A DNA stretch of 29,275 nucleotides from Merdiplasma sp964643295 (GCA_964643295.1 CAZXSN010000034.1:1-29275), one strand, 5' to 3'; positions 8,764-16,726 are shown, counted from the first letter of the stretch. Numbers and translations are program-made. Notes: generated from the sequence alone by a model not told the origin.

Positions 8764-8798
8764 GGTGATGAAAAAGTTCCGCGAAGAGCTGGGATTTC
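8679..8798 (-). pseudogene. Possible C-terminal remnant of a glyoxalase/VOC-like protein
   Basis: On the minus strand a frame of about 40 codons ends at TAG (8679-8681) and reads GNDGVVFSLQDTKGILFHLI near its end. The pattern of a beta strand, then Asp-x-x-Gly, then alternating hydrophobics resembles the last strands of VOC/glyoxalase-fold proteins. There is no start codon or ribosome binding site, and a TGA stops the frame upstream. It overlaps the AraC remnant on the other strand, so one or both are debris. Weak assignment. Confidence 0.22.
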
Positions 8799-8986
8799 AC
8801 GTCAGCGCCTATATCACGCGCTGCAAGCTGGAGGAGGCGAAGAGTCTGCTGGCCTATTCGGAGAGACCATTGTCTGAGATCAGCGCGTACCTGTGCTTCT
8901 CAAGCCAGTCCTATTTTCAGAACCAGTTTAAGAAGCAGTATGGCATCACGCCGCTAAAGTACCGGTCGCAGAAGAAAAAGCGCTGA
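8768..8986 (+). pseudogene. AraC-family regulator, truncated to the DNA-binding C-terminus
   Basis: The 72 residues from MKKFREELGFH onward match the second half of an AraC-type DNA-binding domain: tail of the first helix-turn-helix, YITRCKLEEAKSLL linker helix, LSEISAYLCFSSQSYFQNQFKKQYG as the second helix-turn-helix, and ITPLKYR as the family's closing motif. The sensor domain and most of the first helix-turn-helix are missing. An in-frame TGA lies at 8750-8752 and no ribosome binding site is present. The break coincides with repeat GAATCAGGTGA (8758-8768). A complete AraC protein has 250-300 residues or more, so this is almost certainly a broken gene. Confidence 0.75.
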
Positions 8987-8994
8987 TGCTTGCG

Positions 8995-9048
8995 GTTCGC
9001 GTAAGGGTTTGCCGGGGCGCATAAGTTTCCCCGCCTTTTACTGCGAAC
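8995..9048. repeat. Nested inverted repeat between the AraC remnant and the helicase gene
   Basis: An outer stem GTTCGC (8995-9000) with GCGAAC (9043-9048) encloses an inner stem CGGGG (9013-9017) with CCCCG (9029-9033). Partial pairing of TAA/TTA lies between. It sits between the 3' ends of convergent frames, a usual place for a terminator, but only a CCTTTT run follows on the plus strand and none on the minus. Confidence 0.4.
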
Positions 9049-9068
9049 GGGTACCGCGTGATCCCCTG

Positions 9069-10997
9069 TCAGAGACGTTTTCTTCCCTTTCGTGTCAGAT
9101 CGGGATAGGGATCCAGCGGGTTCCCCTTTTTCTGTGACGGGCGGGATTTCAGTTCTGTGAGGAAACAGGAATCCTGATTTTTATAGTCAAAGATATACAG
9201 TTCATTTTTGGCTCGGATCATGCCGACGTAAAACAGCCTGCGCTCCTCTTCAAAATCCCTGCGCTCCTGTTTGGAAGCGCGGGGAGATCTCCCTGCAAGG
9301 GTTCCCGGGAGAACCCTGTCGCAGACATCCATGAGATATACCCGGTCGTATTCCAGGCCCTTGGAGGAATGGATCGTGGAGAGGATAAACGGGCAGTCCT
9401 CATTCTGTTCCCCTCTGCGAATCGCCTCCTGCAGATAGGAGAGTCTGGCTAAAAAGGTTTCCGCTGACGTTTCCGCACTGGCGAGGGTCTTTAAGATAAA
9501 CAGCTTATTGCTCCCCTCGATCTTATTCTTCGACAGATAGGAACTGTATTCCAGTGATCCCAGGATATGAAGCAGGACCATGTAGGGGGTTTCGAAAGGC
9601 AGGTCCTTTATGATGGAAGCGACCTCCCGGAGTCTGTCTGCCATTTTTTTATTGATACCCGGCGCATACTTTGCGGCATCCAGGATGGGAACATTCATTC
9701 TCGCGCTTGTCTGGCAGAGACTCATGGCCTGATTTCTGCTCAGAAAGATCTGAAACTTGAAATAGATCTGCAGAAACAGATCGGCGTCGTAAGGATCCAG
9801 GGCAAAGCGGATGATATTGGAGATATCCGTGACGATCCGGTGCGTAAAAAATGTCAGGTCAGCGCTTTTGATCCGGTAAGGGATCTTTCTGCGGTCAAGC
9901 AGATCCACGAGCGGAAGGACACATTCGTTGTCCCGGTAGAGCACCGCGGTTTCCCGGGTACAGTTTTCTGCCACCTTTGCCAGGTAATTGTACTGGTTGC
10001 CGCGGGTGCGCAGTTCAATGAAATGGACATCCGAACCCCCTTCCCGGACGGCCTGCATATGTTTTGTATGTCTGGCTGTGTTGTGCTGAATAAAGGAGTC
10101 AGCCAGAGATACGATACCCTTGCTCGAACGATAGTTCTTTTCCATAACCAGAATCTGCGCCTGCGGGTGCGTTTCTTTGAAATCTAAGAGCGCATCCGGA
10201 TAGGCGGCCCGGAAACCGTAAATGCTCTGATCCTCATCCCCCACCATGAAAAGGTTGCCGTTTTCTCCCGCCAGCAGACTGATGATGAGGTGCTGGATCT
10301 TGGAAGTATCCTGCGCTTCGTCCACACAGATATACCGGTATTTTCTCCGGTAGAAGTCCAAAAGCTGCGGGGAGGCGTTTAAAAGCCGGTAGGCATAGAG
10401 CAGCTGATCATCATAATCCATCAGGGAGCGGTCTCTCAGATACTGATTATAACCCTGATAGATCTTAAGCAGCGGAAGATTCATCTTTTCCCCCAGCTTA
10501 CTGATCTCCTCGTTCTTCAGCAGCATGTTTTTGCAGTAGGTGATCAGCATCCCGGCATTTTGAATCTCGGCGTCAGTCGGATAGTCCGTCAGATTGTCCA
10601 CAAGGATTTTTCGCAGGACTCTTCCGGTCTCCTTTTCGTCGGTCACCAGCTGAAAGGGCGGTCTTCCGATCATCTTTCCGTAGCGGATGATGATCTTGGC
10701 ACAGATCCCGTTGATCGTGCGAAATTCCAGAAGATTCGCGTCTTTCCTGCCAAAGACGGACTGAAACCGGAGAGCCATGTCGTTTGTGGCCGCCACGGTA
10801 TAGGTCAGTGTAAGAATATTTTCCGGACGGATGCCCTCCACATACAGCATATAGCCCAGACGGCAGATCAGCACGGTGGTTTTTCCGCTGCCGGGCACTG
10901 CCAGCAAAAGAACCGGTCCCTGAACCGTCTGCACAGCATCTGTCTGCTGCTCATTCAGATAGGCCCCGTAGGTTTTCAAAAATTCGTCCTTCTCCAT
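9069..10997 (-). CDS. UvrD/Rep/PcrA-type ATP-dependent DNA helicase (SF1A)
   Basis: The 642-residue 3'-5' helicase has all main superfamily 1 motifs in order: Q motif LNEQQTDAV (14-22), Walker A PGSGKTT (35-41), motif Ia TYTVAATNDMA, Walker B VDEAQD (225-230), motif III GDEDQSIYGFRAA (253-265), motif IV NYRSS, motif V STIHSSKGLEYDRVYL and motif VI EERRLFYVGMIRAK. In motif VI the residue usually Thr (…TRAK) is Ile. It is shorter than PcrA/UvrD (about 720-750) and lacks their C-terminal tail; the shortest branch of the family in Firmicutes looks like this. GAGGAA lies 11 bases before the ATG. It is transcribed alone from an extended -10 promoter at 11040-11069 and likely acts in repair or recombination. 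No nuclease or phage-defence partner is adjacent. Confidence 0.93.
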   Translation of the reverse strand: MEKDEFLKTYGAYLNEQQTDAVQTVQGPVLLLAVPGSGKTTVLICRLGYMLYVEGIRPENILTLTYTVAATNDMALRFQSVFGRKDANLLEFRTINGICAKIIIRYGKMIGRPPFQLVTDEKETGRVLRKILVDNLTDYPTDAEIQNAGMLITYCKNMLLKNEEISKLGEKMNLPLLKIYQGYNQYLRDRSLMDYDDQLLYAYRLLNASPQLLDFYRRKYRYICVDEAQDTSKIQHLIISLLAGENGNLFMVGDEDQSIYGFRAAYPDALLDFKETHPQAQILVMEKNYRSSKGIVSLADSFIQHNTARHTKHMQAVREGGSDVHFIELRTRGNQYNYLAKVAENCTRETAVLYRDNECVLPLVDLLDRRKIPYRIKSADLTFFTHRIVTDISNIIRFALDPYDADLFLQIYFKFQIFLSRNQAMSLCQTSARMNVPILDAAKYAPGINKKMADRLREVASIIKDLPFETPYMVLLHILGSLEYSSYLSKNKIEGSNKLFILKTLASAETSAETFLARLSYLQEAIRRGEQNEDCPFILSTIHSSKGLEYDRVYLMDVCDRVLPGTLAGRSPRASKQERRDFEEERRLFYVGMIRAKNELYIFDYKNQDSCFLTELKSRPSQKKGNPLDPYPDLTRKGRKRL

Positions 10998-11039
10998 GCG
11001 CTTTTTTCCTCACTGTCTGCGAATTGTTGTCTGAGGTGC

Positions 11040-11069
11040 ATTCTACCACAAAAGGGCGGGATCTGTCAT
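11040..11069 (-). promoter_or_regulatory. Promoter of the helicase gene
   Basis: On the minus strand ATGACA (-35) and TAGAAT (-10, with an upstream TGG making an extended -10) are 18 bases apart. The site is 43 bases before the helicase ATG. Divergent from the DUF2200 promoter about 70 bases away. Confidence 0.6.
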
Positions 11070-11137
11070 GGAAAACACACAAAAAGTTTCTTTTGGCGGA
11101 CTGGTCTTATCTTCCCTCACCGATTTGGGATGGCGTC

Positions 11138-11166
11138 TTGACAGTTAAAAAGGGCGGCGGTAAGAT
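11138..11166 (+). promoter_or_regulatory. Promoter of the DUF2200 gene
   Basis: Perfect -35 TTGACA (11138-11143), exactly 17 bases, then -10 TAAGAT (11161-11166). The start codon of the DUF2200 gene lies about 90 bases downstream, leaving a short leader. Confidence 0.7.
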
Positions 11167-11256
11167 GGGAAAAAGACAGGAAACGAAATCGCTGCGCATT
11201 TAAAAGGAAAGCCTGCGGAGCGCAGACAGAAGGACAGGTAAAGAAAGGACAAAAAG

Positions 11257-11631
11257 GTGGATAACGAGCGTGTATTTTCCATGAAGCTTTCCAAGGTTTA
11301 CCCGATGCTTGTCGCGAAAGCGGAGAGGAAAAACAGAACCAGGCAGGAAGTCGATGAGATCACCTGCTGGCTGACCGGCTACAGTAAAGAGGACCTGCAG
11401 CGGCAGCTGGAGAAAGAGGTTGACTACCGCACGTTCTTTGAGGAGGCTCCGCGGATGAATCCGAACGCTTCGCTGATCAAAGGGAGCATCTGCGGAATCC
11501 GCGTGGAGGAGATTGAGGATCCGCTCATGCAGAAAATCCGCTGTCTGGACAAGCTGGTGGATGAGCTCGCGAAGGGAAAGCCGATGGAGAAAATCCTGCG
11601 GCAGCCAAAGCCCGCGGATAAGAAACGCTGA
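11257..11631 (+). CDS. DUF2200 family protein
   Basis: The 124-residue cytosolic protein matches the DUF2200 pattern: an opening like RVFSMKLSKVYPMLVAKAERKNRT, a central EVDEITCWLTGY, then FFEEAPRMNPNASLI and the strongly conserved VEEIEDPLMQKIRCLDKLVDELAKGK split over two helices. The function of this family is unknown. The GTG start is preferred over an internal ATG at 11281, because family members begin about eight residues before that Met and AGAAAGGA lies upstream of the GTG. It has its own strong promoter. A possible small membrane protein follows 40 bases downstream. Confidence 0.88.
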   Translation: MDNERVFSMKLSKVYPMLVAKAERKNRTRQEVDEITCWLTGYSKEDLQRQLEKEVDYRTFFEEAPRMNPNASLIKGSICGIRVEEIEDPLMQKIRCLDKLVDELAKGKPMEKILRQPKPADKKR

Positions 11632-11671
11632 CGGGATCCAGGCGGATAGCGGAAAAAAGGGAAGAGGAAAG

Positions 11672-11806
11672 GTGGCAGCGGGAGCGCAAAGAGGGTTTGC
11701 GAAAGTTTCCTGGCCGCGGATTTTCCTGCCGTTTTTCCTTATGGTTTTCGTGATCTTCGTTCAACTATTAGGCTCCTTCTGGAGAAGAGGATTCCCGCTT
11801 TCTTAA
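11672..11806 (+). CDS. Possible 44-residue single-pass membrane protein
   Basis: A GTG-initiated frame of 44 codons follows the DUF2200 stop by 40 bases, with GAGGAAAG immediately before it. The product has a basic N-terminus, one hydrophobic segment (about residues 18-34, PFFLMVFVIFVQLLGSF) and a positively charged end. I do not recognise it. Size, topology and position suggest a small membrane peptide cotranscribed with DUF2200, but the reading frame could also be chance. Confidence 0.33.
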   Translation: MAAGAQRGFAKVSWPRIFLPFFLMVFVIFVQLLGSFWRRGFPLS

Positions 11807-11824
11807 AGAAAATGAAAAATGGTA

Positions 11825-11853
11825 TGGTCAATCACCGGCGGATGTGGTATACT
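11825..11853 (+). promoter_or_regulatory. Promoter upstream of the folded leader and first MATE gene
   Basis: TGGTCA (11825-11830), 17 bases, then TATACT (11848-11853) preceded by TGG as an extended -10. Transcription would begin near 11860, one or two bases before the 17-bp helix described next. That places the helix at the extreme 5' end of the RNA. Confidence 0.65.
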
Positions 11854-11861
11854 TTTCGGGT

Positions 11862-11943
11862 AATAACTCTTCCGGGTGCCGACAATCTCCTTTCTGTTAT
11901 GGTGGCATTTAGAACTCTTCATGAACCACCTGGAAGAGTTATT
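11862..11943 (+). ncRNA. Folded 5' leader RNA of unknown class before the MATE gene
   Basis: AATAACTCTTCCGGGTG (11862-11878) pairs with CACCTGGAAGAGTTATT (11927-11943) over 17 continuous pairs with a single G-U. The 48-base loop contains a second copy, AACTCTTC (11912-11919), that can pair with the same GAAGAGTT (11933-11940). The two foldings exclude each other, as in attenuators. The loop also holds a possible 20-codon frame starting at ATG 11899, without a ribosome binding site. I could not match it to a known riboswitch or T-box. It may be a leader regulating the transporter at 12142, a separate small RNA, or a MITE-like remnant, since the helix is also a terminal inverted repeat. Confidence 0.5.
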
Positions 11944-12141
11944 CTTTCAGAACTTCTCTAAGATGAACCCAATTTTTAACAATTGAAAGCGGCACAGGTC
12001 TCGTAGAATCGGGGAATGCATCCTGTCTGGGATCCGTTTGAGCACTGCGGGAGGCAGACGTGCCGTTCACTTAGGCGCCTGCAGTGCCGATCTTCCCGGA
12101 ACTGTATGGGTTTTTTCATGCGCAGGCAGCAGGGAGGCAAA

Positions 12142-13515
12142 ATGGCAAAACTGAATCGAACCGACATCTTTGAAAATGTCCCGGTCCCCAAAGCGGTCAT
12201 GAGCATGTCAATCCCCACCATCACGAGTTCTCTGGTGATGATGCTCTACAACCTCGCCGACACCTATTTTGTGGGGCTTTTGAACAATCCGGTGGAAACT
12301 TCGGCGGTCACGCTGGCGGCCCCTCTGATTCTGGCGTTCAACGCGGTCAACAACCTGTTCGGAGTGGGCAGTTCCTCTATGATGAGCAGAGCGCTGGGCG
12401 TGAAGGACTACGATACCGTACGGAAAAGTTCGGCCTTTGGATTTACCTGTTCGCTGCTTTGTGCGCTGATGTTTTCTCTTCTCTATACGCTGCTGCGGCC
12501 GCAGGCGCTTGTGCTTCTCGGCGCGGATGCGCAGACGGGAGGAGCCACCGCCGGATATCTGCTGTGGACGGTCACGTTCGGGGCGGTTCCGGCAATCTTA
12601 AACGTGGTTCTGGCGTTTCTGGTACGCGCGGAGGGGGCCACCCTTCACGCGAGCATCGGCACCATGAGCGGCTGCCTTCTAAATATGGTGCTGGATCCTG
12701 TGTTCATCCTGCCCTGGGGGTTTGACATGGGAGCGGCGGGAGCGGGACTTGCGACATGTCTGTCCAACTGCTTCGCCTGCGGGTACTTTTTTGTTCTGCT
12801 GTACTGTAAACGGGGAAAAACCTGTGTCTGCCTTCATCCTAAGATGGCTGTGCCGAATAAAAAAATCGTGCAGGGTGTGTTCAGCGTAGGCGTTCCGGCA
12901 TCGATTCAAAACCTTTTAAATGTAACCGGCATGACGATCTTAAACAACTTTGCCGCGCCGTACGGTTCGGATGCGGTCGCGGCTCTTGGCATCGCGCACA
13001 AGATTTCCATGATTCCGATGTATGTGGCCATGGGACTTTCTCAGGGGCTGCAGCCTTTGGTGGGTTACAATTACGGGAGCCGAAATTTTCGAAGAATGAA
13101 GGAGGCGATTCTTTTTTCCGCAAAACTTTCGGTGGGTTTCATGGCGGCGGTCACGGTGGGATATTTCTTTGGCGCGGGGACTCTCGTGCGGCTGTTTATC
13201 CGAAACGAGTCCGTCGTCGCCTATGGAACTGTCTTTTTGCGCTGCCTGTGTCTGGCGCAGCCGTTTCTGTGCATGGATTTTCTGGCGGTTGGAGTCTTCC
13301 AGGCCTGCGGAATGGGCAAAAAGGCGCTGCTGTTCGCCTTTTTAAGGAAGATCGTGCTGGAGATTCCGGCCCTTTTTCTCTGGAACAGAATCTGGCCGTT
13401 ATACGGGCTGGCCTGTGCGCAGCCTACCGCGGAACTGGTCCTGGCGGCCGCAGCCGTTGTGTCACTGGCGCGTATCTTTCAGCAGCTGCCGGAAGAATCG
13501 AGGCAGTCAGGGTAG
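12142..13515 (+). CDS. MATE family multidrug/cation efflux transporter (first copy)
   Basis: The 457-residue integral membrane protein has about 12 hydrophobic segments in two similar halves, as in the NorM/DinF/MepA type of MATE exporters that expel cationic compounds using Na+ or H+. Typical segments are IPTITSSLVMMLYNLADTYFVG in TM1 and MYVAMGLSQGLQPLVGYNYG in the second half, the MepA-like hallmark. The ATG at 12142 is chosen for GGGAGG 6 bases upstream; the frame is open 42 codons further but that part is not family-like. A leader of about 280 bases with the folded element at 11862 separates promoter and gene, hinting at regulated expression. The PhzF-like gene follows after 193 bases without a terminator. 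Confidence 0.92.
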   Translation: MAKLNRTDIFENVPVPKAVMSMSIPTITSSLVMMLYNLADTYFVGLLNNPVETSAVTLAAPLILAFNAVNNLFGVGSSSMMSRALGVKDYDTVRKSSAFGFTCSLLCALMFSLLYTLLRPQALVLLGADAQTGGATAGYLLWTVTFGAVPAILNVVLAFLVRAEGATLHASIGTMSGCLLNMVLDPVFILPWGFDMGAAGAGLATCLSNCFACGYFFVLLYCKRGKTCVCLHPKMAVPNKKIVQGVFSVGVPASIQNLLNVTGMTILNNFAAPYGSDAVAALGIAHKISMIPMYVAMGLSQGLQPLVGYNYGSRNFRRMKEAILFSAKLSVGFMAAVTVGYFFGAGTLVRLFIRNESVVAYGTVFLRCLCLAQPFLCMDFLAVGVFQACGMGKKALLFAFLRKIVLEIPALFLWNRIWPLYGLACAQPTAELVLAAAAVVSLARIFQQLPEESRQSG

Positions 13516-13708
13516 AACGAAGACTTTTACAGACCGCCTGCAAACTTCTGTTTGTTTCTGCTTTGCTAAATGGAATACAGGAACGTGTAAGATTTGGTTT
13601 AGCGTCCCGGGAAACCGCGTTTTTGGTTTTTAAGCAGGGTTGGCAGCGCAGAGAAGCCTTTTGCAGCGGGAGGGGAGAGAAGAAAATGGAAAGAAGAGGA
13701 AGAAGAGC

Positions 13709-14497
13709 ATGAAACAGTATATCGTGGATGCGTTTACCGATCACGTTTTTGGCGGAAACCCTGCGGCGGTGTGCATACTGGACAGGTATCCGCCGGATGA
13801 ATGGATGAAAAAAGCGGCAGCGGAGAATAACCTTTCAGAGACCGCCTTTCTGGTAAAGGAAGAAGGCGGCTATCATCTGCGCTGGTTTACGCCTGGTACG
13901 GAGGTGGAGCTGTGCGGCCACGCTACACTGGCCTCCGCGTTCGTGATTCTGAACTTTTACGAGAAAGAGGCCGGGCAGGTAACCTTTCATACCGTAAGCG
14001 GAGATCTGACAGTCGTGCGCAGGAGGAACCGCTACGAGATGGATTTTCCCACTTACGAACTGCGCGAAATCCCGGTTACGGATGAAATGGAGCGGGCATT
14101 CGGTATTCGCCCCATAAAGGCAGTCCTGGGACTGGATCTGATCTGCGTGTTTGAAGATGAGCGCACGGTGCGGGAACTTACGCCCAGTCAGGCACTTCTT
14201 GAAAAACTGGAAGGGCGGATTCAAAATGCCACGGCCAGAGGAGAAACGGCAGACTGCGTTTCCCGCAGTTTCTGCCCGAAGCTTTCGATTCCTGAGGATC
14301 CGGTGTGCGGTTCCGCGCACTGCCAGATCGCGGACTACTGGTCGCAGGTACTCAAGAAGGAGGATATTGTGGCAGTGCAGGCATCCAGACGGGGAGGCAC
14401 CCTGTACTGTCATATGCAGGGGAATGGCCGGATTCTCATCAGCGGCGAGGCGGTTTTATTCGCAGCCGCCGAAATCAGTGAGTCCTCGTTATTTTAA
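13709..14497 (+). CDS. PhzF family isomerase-like protein
   Basis: The 262-residue protein has the diaminopimelate-epimerase-like double fold of the PhzF/YddE family. It opens YIVDAFTDHVFGGNPAAV, a family signature, carries the catalytic Glu in NLSETAFL (E44), GTEVELCGHATLA in the first half, and SIPEDPVCGSAHC as the equivalent loop of the second half. Enzymes of this family catalyse isomerisations; outside phenazine clusters the substrate is generally unknown, and nothing nearby points to phenazine synthesis. The ATG at 13709 has GAGGAAG upstream. It lies between the MATE gene and the terminator at 14605, so the two may form one transcript, possibly handling a small toxic metabolite. Confidence 0.92.
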   Translation: MKQYIVDAFTDHVFGGNPAAVCILDRYPPDEWMKKAAAENNLSETAFLVKEEGGYHLRWFTPGTEVELCGHATLASAFVILNFYEKEAGQVTFHTVSGDLTVVRRRNRYEMDFPTYELREIPVTDEMERAFGIRPIKAVLGLDLICVFEDERTVRELTPSQALLEKLEGRIQNATARGETADCVSRSFCPKLSIPEDPVCGSAHCQIADYWSQVLKKEDIVAVQASRRGGTLYCHMQGNGRILISGEAVLFAAAEISESSLF

Positions 14498-14604
14498 CCG
14501 TTCAGAGAAATGAAAGGGGGCTGTTAAAACCGGTATGGCTGCGATTTGACAGATGCGGTTTGGGCGAATCAAAGAAAACAGGTGCCCTTTCACTGCACAA
14601 AATG

Positions 14605-14633
14605 AAAGCTGCCCTTTTTAAGGGCAGCTTTTT
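14605..14633 (+). terminator. Strong intrinsic terminator, probably bidirectional
   Basis: A perfect 12-bp stem, AAAGCTGCCCTT (14605-14616) with AAGGGCAGCTTT (14620-14631), has a 3-base loop and runs into TTTTT on the plus strand. It serves the PhzF-like gene, and could also stop the convergent glycoside hydrolase transcript, which ends at 14709. Confidence 0.92.
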
Positions 14634-14708
14634 AACGGTCAGCAAAACAGGTTTTCCTGTGGCAAAGCGGTGTGCCGCCAAACAGATCTTCCCCGTTTTT
14701 CGGGCAGA

Positions 14709-16697
14709 TCAGTAGACGATGACTTCCTCTTCGGGCTTTGCAAACGGCCCCGGCAGCACATGTGCGCCGCGGTGCGCTCCCAGATAGTCCGAATCAAAGA
14801 GAATGTCGGTGCCGTCCGGATTTTCATAGCGTTCCTGCGGCTCAAAGGCTTTGCCCAGCGTATCGGAAGTGATAAGACCGGCTTCAAAGTCCTTAAGCAG
14901 AGCGGGCAGATTCGTTTTCAGCACCATGTGCCCGTCTTTTTCTTCCAGGTCCACCTGCACCGGGCTTTCCGAATCGGTGAGGCTGTGCGTTTCCTTGCTC
15001 CAGCCTGCGGCTCCCGCCAGGTAAACGTTGCCGGAGGCCCAGACCGGCAGATGGTTGACATCATGATACGGAGCCAGCGCCACCATATCCGGAGTCGGAT
15101 TTCCCAGATCAAAATGGGAGATCCACTCTTCATAGGTCGGATATTCGTCCATCACGAAGGTTCCCACGCGGCGGTTCTCCTTGCTGACCACATCCTTCTG
15201 GCTGTCGCTTAAGACGGAGATGTCTTCCTGCGGCCATTTCTGTACGAAGATATTGTTGTAAAAACGGTCATCCCCGTGCAGGATCGTCATAAAGCCCATC
15301 ACTTCCGTCCGGTGCGGCATATGGTACGGAGTGTAGCGCGGACCGGTTCCGTCGCCTACGCAGGTTAAGGATCCGCAGATCAGGTTGTGGACCATTGCGA
15401 CTCCCTGGGTTGCCATGCGAAGCGTGACATCGGAGAGCAGGATGTTGTTGTCGATTAACGTCGGACCGTGGCCGACTTCCACAAAGATATCCTGGCTGCC
15501 CATGCCGCCCTGCAGCTGTTTGGCAAACGCAGGACGCTGGTTGTCGTGCAGCAGATTCTGTGTGATCCTTGTGCCCTGAGCCTCCCAGTCCGTCCAGATT
15601 CCCATCGTGCAGTGGTGGATGTGGTTGCGCCGCATGATCACATCGATGGCCGCATGCATCTTAATGCCGGCGATCTCCGCGCCGCCCAGTTCCATCATGT
15701 TGTTGATGTGATGGATGTGGTTGTCCTCAATGATGGAAAAGACACCGCCCATCCGTCCGATGATGCCGCCCTGTTCGCAGTGATGGATGTTGTTGCGGCG
15801 GATGATGTGGCTGCCGACATTCTCCTTCAGCCAGCCGTGGTACTGTCCGCGGCAGACCGCGTCGCGCTCCATCTGCGTCGGACTCTTGAGGTGTGTGCGG
15901 GTAAAATAGTGGTCATTTTCCGGATCCAGGTATTTCCCGAGGCCGATACCGGCGCACTTGCTGTTGGAAATATCGCAGTCCTCGATGATCCAGCCCTTTG
16001 ACCAGTGCGGACCGATCATGCAGTCCTGATAAGCCGCGGGCGGCGCCCAGGTCGTGGCTGCCTTGGTGACGGTAAAGCCGCTGACCGTGATATAACCGAT
16101 TCCAGTCTCCGAGGGCATGAAGCACTCCCGGCGGACATTGATCTCTACTTTTTCCCGGTTGGGATCCTTATCGGCGAAGTTGCAGTAGAAGACGGTCCGG
16201 TTTCCCTCCTGGGCGGCATACCACTGATAGCGGGAGGACTGCGGATCCCAGGAGGTTTCGCTGAGTTTCGCTTCCAGACAGTCCTCAATCGAATCCGCCT
16301 CGTAAAGCGCCCGGTCATTTAAGTAGACAGCGCCGGTATGCCGTCTAAGCCCCGCGAAATACCAGTCCCCATACACATAGGTGGTGTAGGGATTGTAGTT
16401 TCCGAAAATCGAATTATCCACGCTGGCGGTCCAGACGGTGCCCTCATAGGGTTTCCAGCCGGTTAATTCCTCTGCTCCTGTGATGACGGCTCCCAGCGGT
16501 TCCACGCTTTTGTAGATGATTCGCGCATCCTCCCGTCCCGCATGCCGGGGATTGACATATTCGCGGTAGACACCGGGCAGAACCAGCACCTCATCGCCCG
16601 GCTGCGCCAGTCTGGCCGCCTCGCCGATCCGGCGAAACGGGTGTTCTTCTGTCCCGTCCCCGTCCAGAAGGGCAGCCGCATTGACATAGAATTTCAT
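14709..16697 (-). CDS. Beta-xylosidase of GH120 type (right-handed beta-helix)
   Basis: The 662-residue protein has no signal peptide, so it should cleave imported xylo-oligosaccharides in the cytoplasm. It opens with a DUF1565-like start (LLDGDGTEEHPFRRIGEAA, PGVYREYV), then many short beta-helix coils such as HIIRRNNIHHCEQGGI. From memory, its order of motifs (GPHWSKGWIIED, WTDWEAQGTR, DIFVEVGHGP, HRTEVMGF, GDDRFYNN) follows Thermoanaerobacterium XylC, the GH120 type enzyme. The Asp of TDWEAQG (D370) and the Glu of FVEVGHG (E407) correspond to its nucleophile and acid/base. Here they are 37 residues apart instead of 23, indicating an insertion of about 14 residues. The ATG at 16697 is chosen for AAAGGAG upstream. 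Convergent with the PhzF-like gene and divergent from the second MATE gene. Confidence 0.85.
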   Translation of the reverse strand: MKFYVNAAALLDGDGTEEHPFRRIGEAARLAQPGDEVLVLPGVYREYVNPRHAGREDARIIYKSVEPLGAVITGAEELTGWKPYEGTVWTASVDNSIFGNYNPYTTYVYGDWYFAGLRRHTGAVYLNDRALYEADSIEDCLEAKLSETSWDPQSSRYQWYAAQEGNRTVFYCNFADKDPNREKVEINVRRECFMPSETGIGYITVSGFTVTKAATTWAPPAAYQDCMIGPHWSKGWIIEDCDISNSKCAGIGLGKYLDPENDHYFTRTHLKSPTQMERDAVCRGQYHGWLKENVGSHIIRRNNIHHCEQGGIIGRMGGVFSIIEDNHIHHINNMMELGGAEIAGIKMHAAIDVIMRRNHIHHCTMGIWTDWEAQGTRITQNLLHDNQRPAFAKQLQGGMGSQDIFVEVGHGPTLIDNNILLSDVTLRMATQGVAMVHNLICGSLTCVGDGTGPRYTPYHMPHRTEVMGFMTILHGDDRFYNNIFVQKWPQEDISVLSDSQKDVVSKENRRVGTFVMDEYPTYEEWISHFDLGNPTPDMVALAPYHDVNHLPVWASGNVYLAGAAGWSKETHSLTDSESPVQVDLEEKDGHMVLKTNLPALLKDFEAGLITSDTLGKAFEPQERYENPDGTDILFDSDYLGAHRGAHVLPGPFAKPEEEVIVY

Positions 16698-16726
16698 GAT
16701 CTTTCGCTCCTTTCCAAGAAAACAGC

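Noticed and set aside
11899..11961. 20-codon leader peptide inside the folded RNA before the MATE gene
   Set aside because: No ribosome binding site precedes the ATG and there is no run of regulatory codons; kept only as a possibility.
13686..13712. Eight-codon frame (ATG 13686) overlapping the PhzF-like start by ATGA
   Set aside because: It is within the purine-rich ribosome binding region, has no own site upstream, and the peptide is too short and repetitive to support.
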